NCBI GenBank assembly: GCA_900540425.1
Contig: UQFU01000012.1
Span: 1-30,211 of the forward strand
Direction: 5' to 3'
Length of the DNA stretch: 30,211 bases
Source: an uncultured Alphaproteobacteria bacterium
GTDB taxonomy: Bacteria > Pseudomonadota > Alphaproteobacteria > RF32 > CAG-239
Shown in pieces: positions 1-7,507 of this stretch. The position numbers were made by a program, and so were the translations under genes. How positions within the stretch are numbered: the stretch's first letter is position 1; each line of letters starts with the position of its first letter. The notes beneath the pieces were generated by a model, which worked only from the letters and a program-made list of their open reading frames with translations, ran no database searches and was not told the DNA's origin.

Positions 1-4
1 ACCG

Positions 5-607
5 TCATTGCCAAGCGAGAAATCCCCGGGCAGCGGCCACGCCGGCAATGACGGTTGCCGCAAGCATGGTGGTTTGTGAAACCGCCGCCGGCCGGCGGAT
101 TTGCAACAGCGAATAAATGGCGAAAGAAAAGGTATTAATCAACATGATGAAATCGCCGCTGACCAGTTTTATTTGGCTGATTTGGGTGAAATCACCGCGG
201 ATAATAATGATTATGACTCCCAAAATGGTAATGAGAAAGCCGAGAATTTGAATCTTGGAAATAGGCGTTTTTAGAAAAAATCGCGACAGCAACACTAAAA
301 AAATCGGTCCGGTGGTATCTAAAAGGCCGATATTGACAGCGGAAGCGGTTCTTCCGGCATAATAAATCAGGGTATTGTCGATGACAATTCCCGAGAGTGC
401 CAGCCCGACAATCAGCGGCCAATGTGCGAGCAGAATTTTTCTTTGCGCCCACAGCTGTTTCCATGTTATGGCGATGAGAATCGTTCCCGCAATGACCCAA
501 CGTCCGAAAGCGAGTTCAAAGGGAGACAATGTTGCGGCAAAACTGCTGGCAACGATAATATTCCAGCTCCAAAAGAAGATTGCGATTAAGGCTAAAAAAT
601 ATCCCAT
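5..607 (-). CDS. EamA/DMT-family transporter, truncated or frameshifted at C-terminus
   Basis: Inner-membrane drug/metabolite transporter of the EamA type; the substrate cannot be told. The 200-residue product has about six hydrophobic segments beginning at its first residues (ALIAIFFWSWNIIVASSFAA) and covers the first EamA repeat plus the start of the second. Family members usually have about 290-300 residues and ten segments, so this one stops early. The stop lies at positions 5-7. In another frame the last bases read on as AWPLPGDFSLGNDG, which continues more naturally after VIAGV than the actual ending AAARGFLAWQ, so a one-base shift near positions 35-45 is plausible. The window ends here and the rest cannot be seen. 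It lies 57 nt downstream of the NlpE-like gene on the same strand, probably cotranscribed. ATG at 607 has a modest CGGAG upstream. The family call is good; intactness is doubtful. Confidence 0.75.
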   Translation of the reverse strand: MGYFLALIAIFFWSWNIIVASSFAATLSPFELAFGRWVIAGTILIAITWKQLWAQRKILLAHWPLIVGLALSGIVIDNTLIYYAGRTASAVNIGLLDTTGPIFLVLLSRFFLKTPISKIQILGFLITILGVIIIIIRGDFTQISQIKLVSGDFIMLINTFSFAIYSLLQIRRPAAVSQTTMLAATVIAGVAAARGFLAWQ

Positions 608-664
608 CGGCAGCTCCGTGAAGACATTTATACTGACGGCAAAAGCACGAATGACCCGGAAGGG

Positions 665-1042
665 CTATTGGGGGCAGTTGCCGGTTTTTTTTAGGATATA
701 GTGGGAAGCCAATTCGCCGGAGATTTCTTTTTTGTCCGTGTCAAGGCGGCGAATCCGGTTGTCTTCCAGCCGGTAGTAAGCGCTTTCTCCGTTGGGGGTG
801 CGGGTTTCAATCAGGCTGCCGTTGAGGCTGTATGTTCCCCGGTCGAGAAATGTTCCGTCTTTTTTATCAATATATACGGATTTTTGCTCAAACTGCATAT
901 CCGGTTTGAACGTGATTGTAGTTTTAATGCCGGGGGCATCGGCAGCCGGCAATGTTCCCTGATAGACGGCGCAAAGTTTTTCGGGGTGTTCGCAGCCGGA
1001 AAGAATGGCGGCGGCGGTCAGTAGAAATAAATATTTTTTCAT
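665..1042 (-). CDS. NlpE N-terminal-domain lipoprotein lacking the CxxC pair
   Basis: Small envelope lipoprotein of 125 residues. A signal peptide ends in the lipobox LSGC with Cys17 as the lipidated residue. The mature part resembles the NlpE N-terminal domain: YQGTLP, then GIKTTITF, then a repeated strand pattern (KKDGTFLDRGTYSL). NlpE proteins act as outer-membrane lipoprotein sensors or copper-tolerance factors in enterobacteria. The canonical motif following GTLP is CxxC; here it is AADA (residues 33-36), so both cysteines are absent and metal or disulfide chemistry at that site is unlikely. Start ATG 1042 has a strong AGGAGG. The gene is followed by the DMT transporter. Function in this organism is unknown; a structural or surface role is as likely as sensing. 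Confidence 0.8.
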   Translation of the reverse strand: MKKYLFLLTAAAILSGCEHPEKLCAVYQGTLPAADAPGIKTTITFKPDMQFEQKSVYIDKKDGTFLDRGTYSLNGSLIETRTPNGESAYYRLEDNRIRRLDTDKKEISGELASHYILKKTGNCPQ

Positions 1043-1068
1043 TGTTCCTCCTTGGTTGGTTTTGACAT

Positions 1069-1098
1069 ATTATATAGAAACAAATTTTAAGAAACCAA
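1069..1098 (-). promoter_or_regulatory. sigma70-type promoter for the NlpE-like lipoprotein gene
   Basis: On the minus strand TTGGTT (1098-1093) is followed after 18 nt by a perfect TATAAT (1074-1069), about 27 nt ahead of the lipoprotein ATG with its AGGAGG site. Read by eye; no experimental support. Confidence 0.55.
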
Positions 1099-1130
1099 GT
1101 TTAAAATATTAAATAATTTATTGATGATAA

Positions 1131-1158
1131 TTGAAAAAATAAAATCACGCCCTACTAT
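1131..1158 (+). promoter_or_regulatory. possible promoter for the short ftsK-like gene
   Basis: TTGAAA at 1131-1136 and TACTAT at 1153-1158 (16-nt spacer), or TATAAC at 1156-1161 with a 19-nt spacer. The transcript would start near 1165, leaving a leader of about 25-30 nt before the ATG at 1192. It is divergent from the lipoprotein promoter. Confidence 0.4.
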
Positions 1159-1191
1159 AACGTACAGATTGGGCAGAAAAAAGAGGCGGTT

Positions 1192-2421
1192 ATGCAAAAT
1201 TTGGAAGAAGTTTTGGGACATTATGGCATCAAGGGGAAAGTTGCCGGCGTTTGTGACGGGCCGGTCATCAGGCAGATCGCATTTGAACCGGAAGCCGGCA
1301 CGAAATTAAAGAATATTTTGGCGGCTGAAGACGACATTGCACGTGAGCTGGGGGTTTCCGCTCTCCGGGTGGAGCCGATTGACGGCAGCCGATGTCTGGG
1401 ATTTGAAATTCCGGAAGAGGAAATGCGGGTTGTGGATTTTGCTGCGATTTTGAAGTCAGATGCTTTTGCTGCTGCCAAGGGCGAATTGCCGATTTGTTTG
1501 GGAGTTGACGTACGGGGAGATCCGTTTTTTGCCGATTTGGCGAAGATGCCGCATTTACTGGTTGCCGGAACGACCGGTTCCGGAAAATCCGTGGGACTGA
1601 ACACTTTTGTTTTGTCACTAATCGTCCACAAGACACCGCAGGAGCTGAAGCTGGTGATGATTGATCCCAAACGGATTGAATTCGGCGTGTATAACCATCA
1701 AAAATATATGCTTTATCCGGTGGTTACCGACAATGCCGAGGCATCTGCCGTTTTGCAGGAATTAATCAAGGAAATGGAACGGCGGTATGTTTTGTTGGAA
1801 GAAAATATGACCAAGAACATCGGGGAATATCATCGACAGGGTGGAAGGCTGCCGTATATTGTTTGCGTGATTGACGAGTTTGCCGATTTGACGATGGCTG
1901 ATAAAAATGCCGGGGCGGCAATCCAGCGGCTGGCTCAAAAGGCACGGGCGGCAGGAATACATATTATTTTAGCAACGCAACGGCCGTCGGTTGACGTCGT
2001 TACCGGAGTGGTGAAGGCGAATTTTCCGACCCGTTTGTCATATAAAGTTGCCAGCTCTTTTGACTCGCGGACTGTTTTAGACATGCCTGGAGCTGAGAAG
2101 CTGTTAGGGCGCGGCGATGCTTTGTTTTTAATGTCTGACGGTACATTGAAGCGTATTCACGGGGCTTATGCCGATGATGAGGAGATTGCCGCGATGCTGG
2201 CTCCGTTCCGGGGTGAGGTTAAGCCCTTTTCTCCGACATTTATTCCCAAACTTTCCGGGCAGCCGGAAACGAGGGAACAGACGAATACCGGACAGCCGGG
2301 ATTTTGGCATCGGGCGTTGAATTTTTGGAGCGGTTTGCGGCAGCGTGAGAAAAAGACAATCGTTTCGGGGATTTTTTATTTGTTCGGCGTTATTTTTGGT
2401 TCGGTTCGAAAAAAGAAATAG
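1192..2421 (+). CDS. Short FtsK/SpoIIIE-type DNA translocase (alpha-beta motor only)
   Basis: ATP-driven double-stranded DNA pump of the FtsK/SpoIIIE family. The 409-residue protein starts directly in the FtsK alpha domain (EVLGHYGIKGKV, residues 6-17), followed by the RecA-like beta motor with Walker A GTTGSGKS (126-133), Walker B VCVIDEFADL (224-233) and ATQRPSVDVVTG (261-272). Typical FtsK proteins are 700-1300 residues, with four N-terminal membrane segments and a C-terminal gamma winged helix that reads KOPS/SRS sites. Both are missing. After the motor there is a linker and a hydrophobic stretch near residues 390-405 ending in RKKK, which could be a tail anchor. ATG 1192 is preceded by AGAGGCGG. 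A hairpin terminator follows within 10 nt. It may be a second, specialised translocase or the only FtsK of the cell; the window cannot tell. Confidence 0.9.
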   Translation: MQNLEEVLGHYGIKGKVAGVCDGPVIRQIAFEPEAGTKLKNILAAEDDIARELGVSALRVEPIDGSRCLGFEIPEEEMRVVDFAAILKSDAFAAAKGELPICLGVDVRGDPFFADLAKMPHLLVAGTTGSGKSVGLNTFVLSLIVHKTPQELKLVMIDPKRIEFGVYNHQKYMLYPVVTDNAEASAVLQELIKEMERRYVLLEENMTKNIGEYHRQGGRLPYIVCVIDEFADLTMADKNAGAAIQRLAQKARAAGIHIILATQRPSVDVVTGVVKANFPTRLSYKVASSFDSRTVLDMPGAEKLLGRGDALFLMSDGTLKRIHGAYADDEEIAAMLAPFRGEVKPFSPTFIPKLSGQPETREQTNTGQPGFWHRALNFWSGLRQREKKTIVSGIFYLFGVIFGSVRKKK

Positions 2422-2426
2422 CGGCA

Positions 2427-2456
2427 AAAAAAACTCCTCATTATGAGGAGTTTTTT
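2427..2456. terminator. Bidirectional hairpin terminator between the ftsK-like and DUF2934 genes
   Basis: Perfect stem ACTCCTCA / TGAGGAGT (2433-2440 and 2444-2451) with loop TTA, flanked by seven or more A on the left and six T on the right. It can end transcription from both converging genes. Confidence 0.85.
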
Positions 2457-2477
2457 ATGGCTAAATATTTTAGCAGG

Positions 2478-2756
2478 TTATTTAGACTTTTTAGCTGTTG
2501 TTTTGGCAGCGGTTTTTGCGGAAGTCTTCTTCGGGGCAGCGATTTTGCTGGCAGAAGTTTTGCTGTTGCTTTTTTTTGCCGAAGAAGTCGTTTTCAGCAA
2601 TGAAGATGCATTGTTCAACAGAGAAGAAGACTTGTTGGAAGACAGCTGCTGAATAGCCAAATTCCAATCCTGCTGGCTGGTACCGGCCGGGCAGCCGTTG
2701 TTTTTCCAGATGTAGTAAGCGGCTTCTCTGATTGCATTTTCATTCAAATTTTTCAT
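2478..2756 (-). CDS. DUF2934-domain protein with Lys/Ala/Ser-rich basic tail
   Basis: Small protein of 92 residues with start ATG at 2756, chosen because TTTGGAGAAC lies just upstream; an upstream in-frame start at 2795 has no such site. Residues 1-38 fit DUF2934: an AIREAAYYIWKNNGCPAG segment followed by QDWNLAIQQL, the usual short helical unit with invariant W. The remaining half is low complexity, rich in K, S, A and T, ending AAKTTAKKSK, similar to histone-H1-like basic tails. Such a tail suggests nucleic-acid binding, but that is inference and the domain has no established function. Monocistronic, converging on the ftsK-like gene. Confidence 0.75.
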   Translation of the reverse strand: MKNLNENAIREAAYYIWKNNGCPAGTSQQDWNLAIQQLSSNKSSSLLNNASSLLKTTSSAKKSNSKTSASKIAAPKKTSAKTAAKTTAKKSK

Positions 2757-2917
2757 TTTAGTTCTCCAAAGTAATAGTTTAAGTTCTGAAATCATTTTTG
2801 AAGCTAAACCAAAAGTGTTAAAAAATCTTTACTAAAATAAAAAATTTTTATGAATTTTCAAAGAGGTAGATAGATAAAAATTGCGATAATATCTAAAATA
2901 GACAAAGCAGTTGCCGC

Positions 2918-2946
2918 TTGACAATATTTTATTCCTGCAATAGTTG
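2918..2946 (+). promoter_or_regulatory. possible promoter for the U32-family gene
   Basis: Consensus -35 TTGACA at 2918-2923; after 17 nt the -10 would be TAGTTG (2941-2946), a poor match. It lies 30 nt ahead of the start codon, which has GAGGAC as its ribosome-binding site. Confidence 0.35.
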
Positions 2947-2975
2947 TTAAGTCATCAACAGATGAGGACAGAATT

Positions 2976-5237
2976 ATGAAAAAGGAACTTTTGGCGCCGG
3001 CCGGCGATATTGAGGCCGGGTATGCGGCTTTATATTATGGGGCCGATGCGGTGTATTTGGGGCTGCGTCAGTTTTCGGCACGGGCAACGGCGGCTAATTT
3101 TGACGAAGAAAAGCTTGGCGAATTTGCCGGGTATGCACGTTCGCTGGGACGAAAGGTTTATGTGGCGCTCAACACGCTGATTCAGGAAAACGAATTGGAC
3201 GATTTGTTGAAAAATCTCGATATCTGCGTCCGTTGCGGTGTTGACGCCCTGATTGTTCAGGATTTTGGGGTGGCGCATGTGGTTAAGAATGCTTATCCGG
3301 AACTGGAGCTGCATGCCAGCACGCAGATGGCGGTTCATAATAAGGAAGGGGCGCTAGCATTGCAAAAAGCTGGGTTTAGCCGGGTGGTTTTGGCGCGGGA
3401 GCTTTCTTTGTCCGAGATTAAGGAGATTGCGGCAATCCCCGGTTTGGAGACCGAGGCGTTTGTCCATGGCGCCTTATGTTATTCTTACAGCGGTTTGTGC
3501 CTGTTTTCTTCTTTGGAAACAGGGCGCAGCGCCAACCGGGGAAAGTGCTTGTATCCCTGCCGTTCGGAGTTCGAAGGCGAAGACGGCTGCAAGCATTATT
3601 TTTCGATGAAGGACATGGCGCTGGAAGAAGACGTTTTGAAAATGCCGGTTACTTCACTTAAGATTGAAGGGCGCAAAAAAACGGCTTTGTATGTGGCGGC
3701 GGTGACAGATTATTACCGGCGGATTTTGGACGGGCAGGGCGCTGACGCGCAGAGAGCCGAAAACATTAGGCAGATTTTTGCGCGCCCGTGGTGCAAATTT
3801 CATTTTAACCGGCGGGACAAGGAGGTCATTGACCGGGATTTTGTCGGCCATCGCGGACTTTTGACCGGAAAAGTCGAACAGGTCGGAAGGGGGAAAATTT
3901 GTTTTCGGACTTTGCATCCGGTGGCTCGTCATGACGGATTGCAGATTGATGCGGAGGGGCAGGAAAAGCCGTTTGGATTTTCGGTACAGGCAATGCGGAT
4001 TAACGGCAAAAGCGTTTTCGAAGCGCCGGCCGGCGAAACCGTAGAGGTTCTTGTGCCGCCAAAATCTCCTTTTTTAAAAAAAGGGCAGAATGTTTATCTG
4101 GCTTCTTCCAGCCGGGTAAAAGGTTCCTATGATTACAGCCGCCCGCGTCCGGGAGAATTTAAACCGCGGCGGCCGATTGCGGTTGCGGCCGGGGGTGACG
4201 CTGCGAAGATTTGGGCGGAAGCCGATGGGTATCGCGTTTTTTTGCCGGGGAAATTTGCCCAAGCGGAAAATCCGCAAAAGACAGATGAGGCGTTTCGCAA
4301 GGCTTTTGCCAAGAGCGGAGATTCCGGTTTTGAATTGTCCGGGCTGACGATAGACAATCCTCAAGGGCTGTTTGTGCCGGTTTCAATGCTGAATGAGCTG
4401 CGTCGGCAGTTATATGCGGGAATTCCCGAAACCGTCAGCGAGCGACAGCTTCCGAAAGTATGCGGGCGGCGTGACAGGCCGGCTGCCCCGTGGATTGTCA
4501 GAATTGACCGGGCGGAAGTTTTGTCGGGAATCGATTTTGACAAGGTTGCGGAAGTGGTGTTTGTGCTTTCTCCCGAAATTGAGGCCGGTTCATGGAAGGG
4601 TGTTCCCAAAAACAAGCTGCGTTTTGCGTTGCCTGCGGTTTGCCGGCAGGTGAAACGTTTTATTCCCCTGATTGAGAAACTGTTGGGGCAGGGGTATCGG
4701 AAATGGGAAATCGGAAATTGCTGGGGGTTGGCGGCTTTGCCGGACAGAGGGATTGATTTGAGCTTTGACTCCCCTTTGTATATGCTTAATTCTCAGGCGA
4801 TTGCCGAGGCGCGGCAAGCCGGCGCTTCAAGAATAACGCTTTCGGCGGAGGACTGTTTGGAGAACTGGCAGAGGCTGGCGGAAAATTCGCCGCTGCCGGT
4901 AGTGCTGCCGGTTTATCAGGACGCGCCGTTGTTTACCAGTGCAGCGTGTATCCGTTCTAATCCGTGCAAGGTTTGTCCGAGGGGTGAAAAGTGGGTAGGG
5001 TTGAGCCGGAACGGGCAGCGGTACGAGGTACTTTCCAAAGATTGCCAAACGATGCTTTTTGCTGCGGAACCGCTGTGTTTTGGGGCAGAGGCAAAAGATG
5101 TCGCCGCTGATTTTTACCGGGTTGATTTTATGTATAAAACCTATTCGGCGGAGCAGGTACGGGAAATTTTGTCGGTTTTGATGTCCGGGAAAGACACGGC
5201 TTCTGCGCGCAAGGGAAATTTGAAGCGCCGGATTTGA
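2976..5237 (+). CDS. U32-family protein, RlhA-like (rRNA hydroxylation type)
   Basis: Long member of the peptidase U32 family, 753 residues. It opens with the typical ELLAPAGD, a TIM-barrel half (residues 1-300) carrying the family signature HGALCYSYSGLC ... NRGKCLYPCR. Cys168, Cys175, Cys191 and Cys195 in this block are the expected iron-sulfur ligands. The middle (about 280-400) resembles DUF3656, seen in RlhA, which hydroxylates C2501 of 23S rRNA in E. coli using prephenate-derived chemistry. The C-terminal part has a second U32-like half with further cysteines (NPCKVCPRG and SKDC). RlhA has about 650 residues, so this is the longer form found in many anaerobes. Despite the name, protease activity is not the likely role; RNA hydroxylation is inferred from family. 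It is followed after 83 nt by a phosphatase gene that may have its own promoter. Confidence 0.85.
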   Translation: MKKELLAPAGDIEAGYAALYYGADAVYLGLRQFSARATAANFDEEKLGEFAGYARSLGRKVYVALNTLIQENELDDLLKNLDICVRCGVDALIVQDFGVAHVVKNAYPELELHASTQMAVHNKEGALALQKAGFSRVVLARELSLSEIKEIAAIPGLETEAFVHGALCYSYSGLCLFSSLETGRSANRGKCLYPCRSEFEGEDGCKHYFSMKDMALEEDVLKMPVTSLKIEGRKKTALYVAAVTDYYRRILDGQGADAQRAENIRQIFARPWCKFHFNRRDKEVIDRDFVGHRGLLTGKVEQVGRGKICFRTLHPVARHDGLQIDAEGQEKPFGFSVQAMRINGKSVFEAPAGETVEVLVPPKSPFLKKGQNVYLASSSRVKGSYDYSRPRPGEFKPRRPIAVAAGGDAAKIWAEADGYRVFLPGKFAQAENPQKTDEAFRKAFAKSGDSGFELSGLTIDNPQGLFVPVSMLNELRRQLYAGIPETVSERQLPKVCGRRDRPAAPWIVRIDRAEVLSGIDFDKVAEVVFVLSPEIEAGSWKGVPKNKLRFALPAVCRQVKRFIPLIEKLLGQGYRKWEIGNCWGLAALPDRGIDLSFDSPLYMLNSQAIAEARQAGASRITLSAEDCLENWQRLAENSPLPVVLPVYQDAPLFTSAACIRSNPCKVCPRGEKWVGLSRNGQRYEVLSKDCQTMLFAAEPLCFGAEAKDVAADFYRVDFMYKTYSAEQVREILSVLMSGKDTASARKGNLKRRI

Positions 5238-5246
5238 AAATAGCTG

Positions 5247-5275
5247 TTGATTTTGGGTTTTCTTTCTGTTAGTTT
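5247..5275 (+). promoter_or_regulatory. possible promoter for the histidine phosphatase gene
   Basis: TTGATT (5247-5252), a 17-nt spacer, then TAGTTT (5270-5275). The -10 is weak but resembles the candidate before the U32 gene (TAGTTG, same spacing). Low certainty. Confidence 0.3.
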
Positions 5276-5320
5276 CCGCAGTCTAAACAAGGTATTTTAT
5301 TAATTATAATTTTTATTAGT

Positions 5321-5902
5321 ATGGAGAGTAAACATTTTTTTATTTTCCGCCACGGCGAAACAGACTACAACAAGCAGAAAAAAATGCAAGGCTGCGGAAT
5401 TGACGCACCGTTAAACGAAACCGGCATTCGGCAGGCCTTTGAGATGGCTGACAGGCTGAAAGATCATGGGGTTGAACTGGTTTGTTGCAGTCCTCTTTTG
5501 CGTGCCAGGCAAATGGCGCAGATTGTTTCTGACTGGCACCGGATTCCGATGAAGGTTATTTCGGAGCTCCGGGAAGGGTGCATGGGGCAGGCGGAAGGAA
5601 TGTATAATAAAGACATTCGGGAGAAGTTTGCCGACATCTGGGCAACATGGTACAAGCCTAACGTTGATATGGACAAGGCCTTTCCGGGCGGAGAGACCAA
5701 ACAGCAGATGCAGGATCGGATGCTGGCGGCATTTGAGCAGATGCTGGTTCTGCGACAGAGCCGTATTGCCGTTGCCAGTCACGGCGGCGTTATCCGCTGT
5801 CTTTTGATGAAGTACGGCCGTCCTGACGAACCGATGCCCAACGGCAGTTTGTTTCATTTAGTTTATGAAGGTGGAGAGTGGATGTATCTCGGAAAACTTT
5901 AA
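5321..5902 (+). CDS. Histidine phosphatase (phosphoglycerate-mutase-like) family protein
   Basis: Cytosolic phosphohydrolase of 193 residues in the branch-1 histidine phosphatase family. The catalytic RHGET (residues 10-14, phospho-accepting His11) is followed by NETG (32-35), SPLLRARQ with a second phosphate-binding Arg61, the acidic ELREG (82-86) and the second catalytic His154 in VASHGG. Length and motif order are complete. The substrate cannot be predicted; relatives include cobalamin-phosphate phosphatases, phosphoglycerate phosphatases and broad-specificity enzymes. There is no cobalamin gene nearby. The ATG at 5321 has no clear Shine-Dalgarno, unusual among its neighbours. A strong terminator follows. 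Confidence 0.85.
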   Translation: MESKHFFIFRHGETDYNKQKKMQGCGIDAPLNETGIRQAFEMADRLKDHGVELVCCSPLLRARQMAQIVSDWHRIPMKVISELREGCMGQAEGMYNKDIREKFADIWATWYKPNVDMDKAFPGGETKQQMQDRMLAAFEQMLVLRQSRIAVASHGGVIRCLLMKYGRPDEPMPNGSLFHLVYEGGEWMYLGKL

Positions 5903-5909
5903 AAATGCT

Positions 5910-5941
5910 AAAAAGCAGAAGGATATTTCCTTCTGCTTTTT
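5910..5941 (+). terminator. Rho-independent terminator of the phosphatase gene
   Basis: Perfect inverted repeat AAAAAGCAGAAGGA / TCCTTCTGCTTTTT with loop TATT. The T run is part of the right arm, and the left A run would also allow termination on the minus strand. Confidence 0.85.
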
Positions 5942-5953
5942 GTACATGGAAAA

Positions 5954-5977
5954 CCCCCGGCTAGGGGCATTTTTTTT
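5954..5977 (+). terminator. possible second, weaker terminator
   Basis: CCCC ... GGGG stem (5954-5957 with 5964-5967, loop CGGCTA) followed by CA and an eight-T run. Short stem, but GC-only and directly followed by Ts; may act as a backup in tandem with the preceding hairpin. Confidence 0.45.
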
Positions 5978-6032
5978 GATTGTTTTTCATAGGATTATAT
6001 GATATTTTGATTATTATCGCGAAATTATATGA

Positions 6033-7274
6033 ATGGATGAAATTATGAATCGAAAACAGGCAGAAAGAATTGCCGAGGCTTTGATGTATAGTGAAGTTGA
6101 ATTGTATCATGGGTACGGTTCATCTGCTCAGACACTTGATGAACTCTTGCAAATCAATGGCGTAAAAACAGATTTTCGGTTTGCGCATGATTATATTTTG
6201 CCGAAAGGCTATACGCCGGAAACTTATGAAAAACGGGTTTTGAAATATTCTTTTTATGAAAGTGTGTCAAAAGATCGGAACCCGAGGCTAAAAGGTGCGG
6301 AGTATTCGGGATATAAACGAAAAGTTAAGGCGGAGTATCCTTTGTTGCGTCAAGAGATGTATGACGAAATCGAATGGCTTAAGGAACGTAATCCGAAATT
6401 GTTGAAATTGGAGATGAAAACCGAGCAAGGGCGGATTTCTTTTTTGCGAGGTGTTTGCTATAAGTTTGCGCCGGAAGATATTGAATGGTTTAATCAGGGA
6501 AGGTTTGCCGATAATGTTTCAGAAGGCGTAGAAAAATTAGACGAGTTGATGCGCTGCGAGAATATGATGCTGACTTATCGTCTTTGTCCCGAACATCAAA
6601 GACGGCTAAGAGATTTGGTACTTGAAACCAGAAGAAGCGAACAGTCAATGAGTATGGAAGAGAAGAAACAACAGATGCTACGCTCTTATAGCGTTTGTCA
6701 AAAACATCTTGGCGGCAGAGATTTTTCACCGGCGGAGGCATTAGACAGGGAATTGCAGCGGCGCGGGCTGGTTTCGGAGCCGGTTTTTGCGCGAGAGTAT
6801 AAATTGCCGCAAGGTATGGATTATTCCAAGCTGGGGGACAAGATTAATGAAATTTCTTTTTATATGGAGATGAAGCGTCCGGATACGGTATTGTTACATA
6901 GCGCAGCGCCGCGGCCGTTGTTGGACAGCGTGCGGCGGTCTTGTCTTGATGAACTGTCGGGGCGCAAAGAGGAATGGGAACAGCTTACGGTTGAGATTCG
7001 GGAGTTAAATCCGGAATTAAAAGATTGGAATATTGATAACGGTCGTATGTTTTTGCAAGGCGTATACGCCAAACTGCTGCCGCAGGATATTTACCGGGGA
7101 TATTATTTTTCCGAAAATGACGGAGCATCTGAGTTTGTAAAACAAATGAGGGAAAAAGGAATTTATTTGGGGTTTGTTCCCAGCCGGCAAAGCCGGGCGA
7201 AGTTATCCGGCTTATTGGAACAGGAAAGAGTGTCGTTTTTTCAAAAACTGGCGAACCGGCTGAGCGGAAGATAA
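6033..7274 (+). CDS. Unrecognised protein made of two copies of one module
   Basis: 413 residues, soluble, charged, no signal peptide or membrane segment. I do not recognise the family. The protein contains an internal duplication. Around residues 50-75, FAHDYILPKG...KYSFYESV parallels FAREYKLPQG...EISFYMEM around 250-280. Later, ERNPKL...GRISFLRGVCYKFAPEDI parallels RELNPEL...GRMFLQGVYAKLLPQDI. Each copy then ends with a Leu- and Arg-rich helix (HQRRLRDLVLE versus SRAKLSGLLEQE). The order and spacing are kept, so this is a tandem repeat of about 190 residues that has diverged strongly. Start may be ATG 6033 or ATG 6045; neither has a good ribosome-binding site. It sits alone after two terminators. 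No catalytic signature is evident; a binding or scaffold role is only a guess. Confidence 0.8.
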   Translation: MDEIMNRKQAERIAEALMYSEVELYHGYGSSAQTLDELLQINGVKTDFRFAHDYILPKGYTPETYEKRVLKYSFYESVSKDRNPRLKGAEYSGYKRKVKAEYPLLRQEMYDEIEWLKERNPKLLKLEMKTEQGRISFLRGVCYKFAPEDIEWFNQGRFADNVSEGVEKLDELMRCENMMLTYRLCPEHQRRLRDLVLETRRSEQSMSMEEKKQQMLRSYSVCQKHLGGRDFSPAEALDRELQRRGLVSEPVFAREYKLPQGMDYSKLGDKINEISFYMEMKRPDTVLLHSAAPRPLLDSVRRSCLDELSGRKEEWEQLTVEIRELNPELKDWNIDNGRMFLQGVYAKLLPQDIYRGYYFSENDGASEFVKQMREKGIYLGFVPSRQSRAKLSGLLEQERVSFFQKLANRLSGR

Positions 7275-7300
7275 TCGTGGTTAAATAATCAGGAGCGGTT

Positions 7301-7396
7301 ATGGCAGGAAAAAATTTGTATGGTTTTTTGACTTATATTTGTCAAAAGAGGACAGCTGAATCAGAGTATGGTTATGAGAACTGCCCGTTTATATGA
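7301..7396 (+). CDS. possible 31-residue small protein
   Basis: An ATG preceded at proper distance by AGGAGCGGTT opens a 31-codon frame beginning MAGKNLYGFLTYICQKR and ending CPFI. It starts 26 nt after the stop of the duplicated-module gene. Coding is supported only by the good ribosome-binding site. An inverted repeat lies inside it, so the stretch could instead be regulatory. Confidence 0.3.
   Translation: MAGKNLYGFLTYICQKRTAESEYGYENCPFI
7326..7347. repeat. Inverted repeat TTTTGAC-N8-GTCAAAA
   Basis: Seven-base perfect inverted repeat at 7326-7332 and 7341-7347 with spacer TTATATTT. It has no T run after it, so it is not a terminator. The symmetry and A/T spacer look like a dimeric regulator site or a small hairpin upstream of the gene at 7508. 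Confidence 0.45.
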
Positions 7397-7507
7397 AAAC
7401 TTCCGTTGATATCCGTTTGGTATGTATATTTTACCCGGCCGTTTCTCTTTATATCCGCAGCGGAGTGATTATATAGGGAAAAGCAAAGATAAAAGGAGTA
7501 TGCTCGT

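Noticed and set aside
4129-4364. Several overlapping small frames within the U32 gene
   Set aside because: Shadows in a GC-rich coding stretch; none has a ribosome-binding site or recognisable sequence.
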